Shown here one piece after another: positions 60,814 to 64,000 of a stretch of DNA of 64,000 bases. The notes under the pieces were generated by a model. The model worked only from the letters and a program-made list of their open reading frames with translations, was not told where the DNA came from and did no database searches. The position numbers and the translations under genes are program-made. Numbering within the stretch: position 1 is the stretch's first letter; the number at the start of each line of letters is the position of its first letter. This stretch comes from Nitrosomonas sp. (GTDB lineage Bacteria > Pseudomonadota > Gammaproteobacteria > Burkholderiales > Nitrosomonadaceae), in the NCBI GenBank assembly GCA_020890945.1, contig JAJHPK010000015.1, forward strand, positions 44,854 to 108,853. Direction: 5' to 3'.

Positions 60814-61885
60814 CAGATTTTCCTTTGGTGCGTAAGTAATGATCTGTGGCGGCAAGACGTCGGGGAATGGCATGCCGCTTTAGCTGTTCTACAATAAGCT
60901 CCGCACTCCCTTCGCGTTGCAGCATGACATTAAAGAGTGCGCCATAAGCAGTTGAAGCAACTTGCTTCAAGCGCTCATAACTAATGCGATCTTGTTCTTT
61001 GATTGTGTTGATGCGAAAGACACGTTCGGACACCCATGACAGACAAGGATAAGCACCCGCGACATATTCGCCCAGATGTAATAAGACTTCCCAAGGAATA
61101 ACACGATCTTTTGCATGAAATTCAACCTCCCAGCGCACCCAAGGACTGGAAGGATCGCCTAATTGTTTACCTTTTTCATAAATCCTGATGAGCTTACCGT
61201 TTTTTCGATTACCAACGTATACACTGCGGCCTGAGCCATCGGGTTTAATCCAGTTTCCATGTTGTGTAAGTTTGGGTTCTCTGCCACCGTGTTTAAAGTG
61301 ACCTTGTTTATAAAACTCAATGACCATATCGACAGAATGAGCGCCGTAGAAATCATCGACCGCGCCATCCCAGCGAGTAATACGCGCTTGAAGGTGATTT
61401 TTTAGATAAGAGGTAAATGATTGCCAATCAAAAATTAAAGCACAACCTTCGCCCGGCAAAGACAAAAAAGCGGTTTTGTTCTGGCCACCATAAGCGAATA
61501 AGGTGCAGCCACGATCAAACTTAAATGAATGCATCCAGCCATGAAGCCCTCGTTGCTGATCGGTCATGCCTCCAAAAATGTCTTTAGTTGTTTCAGTGAA
61601 GGATTTAAAAAAATCTAAAGGGCTATTATTTTCTGGATTAAAAGGAAAGGAAACATTCAACCAATCGGTTAAAGCTGCCTGTGATTTTTTTCTTTCTCCG
61701 GTGGGACTTTCCCCCCGTATTACCGTACGGGGGGTATTAATGGCGTGATCTGTGTCAGACGCAAATTGATTATTGCTAAATGGTGATGAGCCAGTGCAAG
61801 TGGCTTCGTTGGTCGCTGACGCTCCCATCTCAGCATTTGCACTGGCATTATTTCGATACGTTGATTTTCTGGAAGGTTTTCTCAT
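60803..61885 (-). CDS. Replication initiation factor (Rep_trans/RstA-like)
   Basis: 360 residues from ATG 61885. After a variable, polar N terminus (about 85 residues), the protein shows 'ARITRWDGAVDDFYG', 'SVYVGNRKNGKLIRIYEKGK' and 'SPWVRWEVEFHAK'. These match the replication initiation factor family used for rolling-circle replication by some plasmids, filamentous phages (RstA) and conjugative elements. The aspartates, tyrosines and W-V-R-W-E-V-E block are the family's hallmarks. It suggests that island 2 replicates after excision. The start codon lies inside a strong inverted repeat. Confidence 0.8.
   Translation of the reverse strand: MRKPSRKSTYRNNASANAEMGASATNEATCTGSSPFSNNQFASDTDHAINTPRTVIRGESPTGERKKSQAALTDWLNVSFPFNPENNSPLDFFKSFTETTKDIFGGMTDQQRGLHGWMHSFKFDRGCTLFAYGGQNKTAFLSLPGEGCALIFDWQSFTSYLKNHLQARITRWDGAVDDFYGAHSVDMVIEFYKQGHFKHGGREPKLTQHGNWIKPDGSGRSVYVGNRKNGKLIRIYEKGKQLGDPSSPWVRWEVEFHAKDRVIPWEVLLHLGEYVAGAYPCLSWVSERVFRINTIKEQDRISYERLKQVASTAYGALFNVMLQREGSAELIVEQLKRHAIPRRLAATDHYLRTKGKSDEI
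61712..61735. repeat. GC-rich hairpin inside the rep gene
   Basis: CCCCCCGTA (61712-61720) pairs perfectly with TACGGGGGG (61727-61735) around a 6-nt loop. It lies in the variable N-terminal part of rep, a position where rolling-circle origins are often found. Confidence 0.6.
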
Positions 61886-61906
61886 ACCCCTTACTATAAG
61901 GGGTAT
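61884..61906. promoter_or_regulatory. 23-bp palindrome over the rep ribosome-binding site and start
   Basis: ATACCCCTTA and TAAGGGGTAT pair around CTA. The ATG (61883-61885) and the AAGGGG ribosome-binding sequence are within it, so it can act as an operator or hide the site in the mRNA. A second perfect palindrome (AAGGATATT-T-AATATCCTT) is at 61920-61938. Confidence 0.6.
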
Positions 61907-61937
61907 TATAAATCCTGTCAAGGATATTTAATATCCT

Positions 61938-62303
61938 TTATTCTGAACCTATCTCTCGGCGGTTTTCAATTTTTATATCACCGCTTACTACTTTCCAAAA
62001 ATTAGTGAACGTAGTTGCAATCTTGTAACCAATTGATTTATGTGCCAATGGGCCTTCAGGTGGAAACATTTCACGAATATTAATGCCAAGGATTTCTTCG
62101 TATTTTTTAATGGTGCGTTTGTTGTGAACAATTACTAATACTCTCCAGCCATAAATGCGCCCGATCATCAGCATACCGATAGCATTTTCAAGTTCGTCGG
62201 CTTGTCCACGAAAATTCAATGCCGCTCTGTTAATAATCTCGATGTATTGTTGAGCCTCTTCAATCGGTAATTTAGGAATTGTGTCATTTACAAGATCAGT
62301 CAT
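61938..62303 (-). CDS. Unknown island protein upstream of rep
   Basis: A 121-residue soluble protein from ATG 62303, which has AAAGGA 7 nt before it. 'PIEEAQQYIEIINRAALNFR' and 'GRIYGWRVLVIVHNKRTIKK' are helical; a basic stretch follows. No domain is named. It may regulate rep, being first in the row. Confidence 0.65.
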   Translation of the reverse strand: MTDLVNDTIPKLPIEEAQQYIEIINRAALNFRGQADELENAIGMLMIGRIYGWRVLVIVHNKRTIKKYEEILGINIREMFPPEGPLAHKSIGYKIATTFTNFWKVVSGDIKIENRREIGSE

Positions 62304-62422
62304 CGTAGTGTCCTTTGTGATCAAGCAATAAGCATAGCCGATTAAGGGGTAACAAACAACCTCCTGGAGTCACATGTTAATGAGAGCGCTTAGGAATTAA
62401 TGCTAAGGCTGTTTTGCAAAAT

Positions 62423-62516
62423 GGGGTGCGGGGGGTAAACACGTCAATAAAATGGGATCGGCCAGCATGCCCATAAATCTGGGCATGGCCTTGCGCCGGG
62501 CCGACCGGCGCACCCC
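62423..62516. other. Structured non-coding element, possible replication or transfer origin
   Basis: An outer inverted repeat (GGGGTGCG 62423-62430 with CGCACCCC 62509-62516) encloses a perfect 7-bp hairpin (62467-62473/62480-62486) and a perfect 8-bp GC hairpin (62492-62499/62505-62512). It is much more GC-rich than its surroundings and lies between gene blocks, about 0.5 kb upstream of rep. Confidence 0.55.
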
Positions 62517-62562
62517 AAGTAGTAGTTTCTTTGCAGACCTCATTTAAGTAAATATTAACAAT

Positions 62563-63036
62563 TTACATATGGGAAGCGAAATTTGAGAATTCGCGCCAGA
62601 CAAACACAAAATTGATAACAGAAACGCTAAAAATAAAAATTCCTAATTGCAGCATAAGTATAAGATACCGAATCTCTGTTGAAAAAAAACTATTTCCAGA
62701 AATTACAGCAGAATCAGGAAGAAATAAGCATATTATAAATACTATACAAGCTGCTAGGAGCAAAAACATCAAATTATGTAACCTCTTGATTAGTTTTGGA
62801 AGATACCCTGTTTTCTTTGTGTTCTGCACTAATGTATTTTCTTTTGCTGATACAAGTAAGGTAACAGATGCCATAACAAAACCAAATAGAATTCCTGATA
62901 CAGTCGCTACAGTTGATACTATTGGCTGAATATTTATGCTATTTAAATTTTCTACAGTAAAAGAAGCTAAATAAACAACAGCACAACCGATTGTTATAGG
63001 CAGCATTTTGAGAAGTTGGTTATAACAAGCGACCAT
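62563..63036 (-). CDS. Four-helix membrane protein, unknown
   Basis: 157 residues from ATG 63036 (a GTG at 63069 and an ATG at 63006 are alternatives). Four hydrophobic helices are evident, with a basic cytoplasmic-looking loop between helices 2 and 3 ('SAKENTLVQNTKKTGYLPKL'). No transporter or known effector motif is seen. It overlaps the 312-residue protein's gene by 17 bp, so both proteins are probably made together. Confidence 0.68.
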   Translation of the reverse strand: MVACYNQLLKMLPITIGCAVVYLASFTVENLNSINIQPIVSTVATVSGILFGFVMASVTLLVSAKENTLVQNTKKTGYLPKLIKRLHNLMFLLLAACIVFIICLFLPDSAVISGNSFFSTEIRYLILMLQLGIFIFSVSVINFVFVWREFSNFASHM

Positions 63037-63958
63037 TCTCAAATGATACGAAATAATTTTGGAGTTCACGCTCTTTAACTCTTCTTGAGTCCTTTAATGC
63101 ATACCACACTTGAGATTCATCTGGATATTTCCCTTGCATTTCAATTTCCATAGAATGTGTCAAGCGATCTGCGATTAAATCGAGCGGATGTGCAATACCA
63201 TTTTCTTCCAATTGAATATCGGCCTTTTTCACATTAAAACGATTTAATAATTCTAATAGCGCACGCTTTAGTGCTGAATCAAGGTATCTTTCTTTGGGAT
63301 TCCGAGATCTACCATCGCCTCGCACCGTGAGATTTACTGAAGCTGCATTAGAGCTGTTAAGACTTGCTATTATCGCATTGTTAAAATCGTGTTTAACATC
63401 TAAAAATAGATCAGGATTCGTAGGACGTGCTATGGTCAAGTTTATTGATCTTAAATTAGCTTCGCCCCCCATCAATCTCTTAAGATCAGCTACTTCAAGT
63501 ATGGGATTAAGTGCTGTCGTATAACCATTAAAAGAAGAAAGATACAGGCTAAATAAACTTGAATTCAAAGCCATTCTATTTCTTTGAAAAATCAATAATG
63601 AATAGTCACTGAAATATTTGAAGTATGCCTTTTCTATAAGGTGTTCATTTTCTTCTAAATTAAGCTCACGTTCGTTTCCACCTGGAATGCCAACATGTGG
63701 CAACAAGGATTCTCTGTAGCTACCAATAGCGCCTCGGAATCCATAATCAGTTTCTTCAATTTTTCTTAACTCAAGTGTTCTGCCGTTACACTGCTGTACT
63801 GTATTTTCGGTTCGACTACCGAATTTATGCTTGAAACGACGAAATATCTCATCAGAAGAGATTTTTGGTAGATTTCGAGCTATGATCATTTCTGGTGTAT
63901 GGAAGGAGAAGAGAGCGGTGTAATCTGTTGATAAAGATCTGCCCAGATCAACTATCAA
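63020..63958 (-). CDS. Unknown 312-residue protein, partner of a membrane protein
   Basis: A soluble protein, opened by a TTG at 63958; ATG 63889 (residue 24) is the other option. Distinct segments are 'LPKISSDEIFRRFKHKFGSR', 'SYRESLLPHVGIPGGNEREL', 'SLLIFQRNRMALN', 'LTIARPTNPDLFLDV' and the C-terminal 'ESQVWYALKDSRRVKERELQ'. No cysteine-cluster, P-loop or nuclease motif is recognised. It looks like a complete, constrained protein. Paired with the four-helix membrane protein it resembles two-gene sensor/membrane-effector cargo on islands, but this is inference. Confidence 0.68.
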   Translation of the reverse strand: MIVDLGRSLSTDYTALFSFHTPEMIIARNLPKISSDEIFRRFKHKFGSRTENTVQQCNGRTLELRKIEETDYGFRGAIGSYRESLLPHVGIPGGNERELNLEENEHLIEKAYFKYFSDYSLLIFQRNRMALNSSLFSLYLSSFNGYTTALNPILEVADLKRLMGGEANLRSINLTIARPTNPDLFLDVKHDFNNAIIASLNSSNAASVNLTVRGDGRSRNPKERYLDSALKRALLELLNRFNVKKADIQLEENGIAHPLDLIADRLTHSMEIEMQGKYPDESQVWYALKDSRRVKERELQNYFVSFENGRLL

Positions 63959-63976
63959 AATAAGGAGAACACCGCA

Positions 63977-64000
63977 ATGACAGATAATAATGTTTTTAAA
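63977..64000 (+). CDS. Start of a forward gene cut by the window edge
   Basis: AAGGAG lies 8 nt before ATG 63977, followed by 'MTDNNVFK' to the edge. The strong ribosome-binding site is the only evidence. It would be divergent from the 312-residue protein's gene. Confidence 0.5.

Larger units (their letters stand above)
59287..64000. mobile_element. Genomic island 2, left part (right end beyond window)
   Basis: It begins at the end of the 48-bp repeat with an integrase gene and continues with excisionase-like, replication and unknown genes to the window edge. Position beside the same tRNA remnant shows tandem integration at one site. Confidence 0.75.

Noticed and set aside
63020-63958. KwaB-type (Kiwa) protein paired with a KwaA-like membrane protein
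   Set aside because: The soluble-plus-membrane layout is similar, but no DUF4868-like motifs could be recognised in the sequence, so no name is given.

Overview
The window is 64 kb of chromosome from a moderately AT-rich Gram-negative bacterium, most likely a gammaproteobacterium. Supporting signs are a TamA/TamB pair, an rpsO-pnp pair, DksA, RdgC, a YgfZ-type folate protein, lipoproteins with clear lipoboxes, and the quinolinate genes nadB and nadC. Gene content and style resemble the Legionellales/Coxiella neighbourhood, but the sequence alone does not fix the genus.

Positions 1-16,500 are mostly core genes. They open with the 3' end of a type IV pilin gene facing a reverse-strand operon (small protein, patatin, TerC, UspA, metallo-beta-lactamase phosphodiesterase, GAF-GspE ATPase). 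Then come a proline iminopeptidase, an iron-sulfur CysH, two secreted proteins (one a cysteine-rich hydrolase), nadC, an FMN-dependent glutamate-synthase-like protein, a secreted barrel-like protein, a vanadium-haloperoxidase-like enzyme with an upstream CRP-like palindrome, and an isoprenylcysteine-methyltransferase-like protein.

Positions 16,500-23,900 hold a complete type I restriction-modification locus. It reads hsdR, DUF559 nuclease, hsdS, GIY-YIG nuclease, hsdM on the reverse strand. It is full of palindromic and tandem repeats, and one repeat is fused in frame into HsdS.

Positions 23,978-50,600 are core genes again: tamB-tamA-pgsA-uvrC-tautomerase-uracil glycosylase; a tRNA trio (Pro, Arg, His); dksA; rpsO-pnp; a dynamin-like GTPase; DUF502; ygfZ; an RNA m5U methyltransferase; msrB; nhaC; nadB; and rdgC. 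Between nhaC and nadB lies a threefold tandem array of lipoprotein plus lipase modules whose lipases are progressively truncated, next to a decayed IS5-type transposase.

Positions 51,176-64,000 are a tRNA-anchored accretion of two genomic islands. Island 1 (8.0 kb) is bounded by exact 48-bp copies of the tRNA 3' end. It carries an intact tyrosine integrase, paired integrase-arm-like heptamers at both ends, a primase/helicase-like replication protein, and two unrecognised cargo proteins (a lipoprotein and a membrane-anchored protein). Island 2 begins immediately after the right repeat with an integrase frameshifted just before its catalytic tyrosine, followed by an excisionase-like protein, a replication initiation factor, structured non-coding DNA, and an unrecognised two-gene unit (312-aa protein plus four-helix membrane protein). 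Island 2 continues past the window. Gene order suggests that the intact island 1 inserted between the tRNA and an older, decaying island 2.
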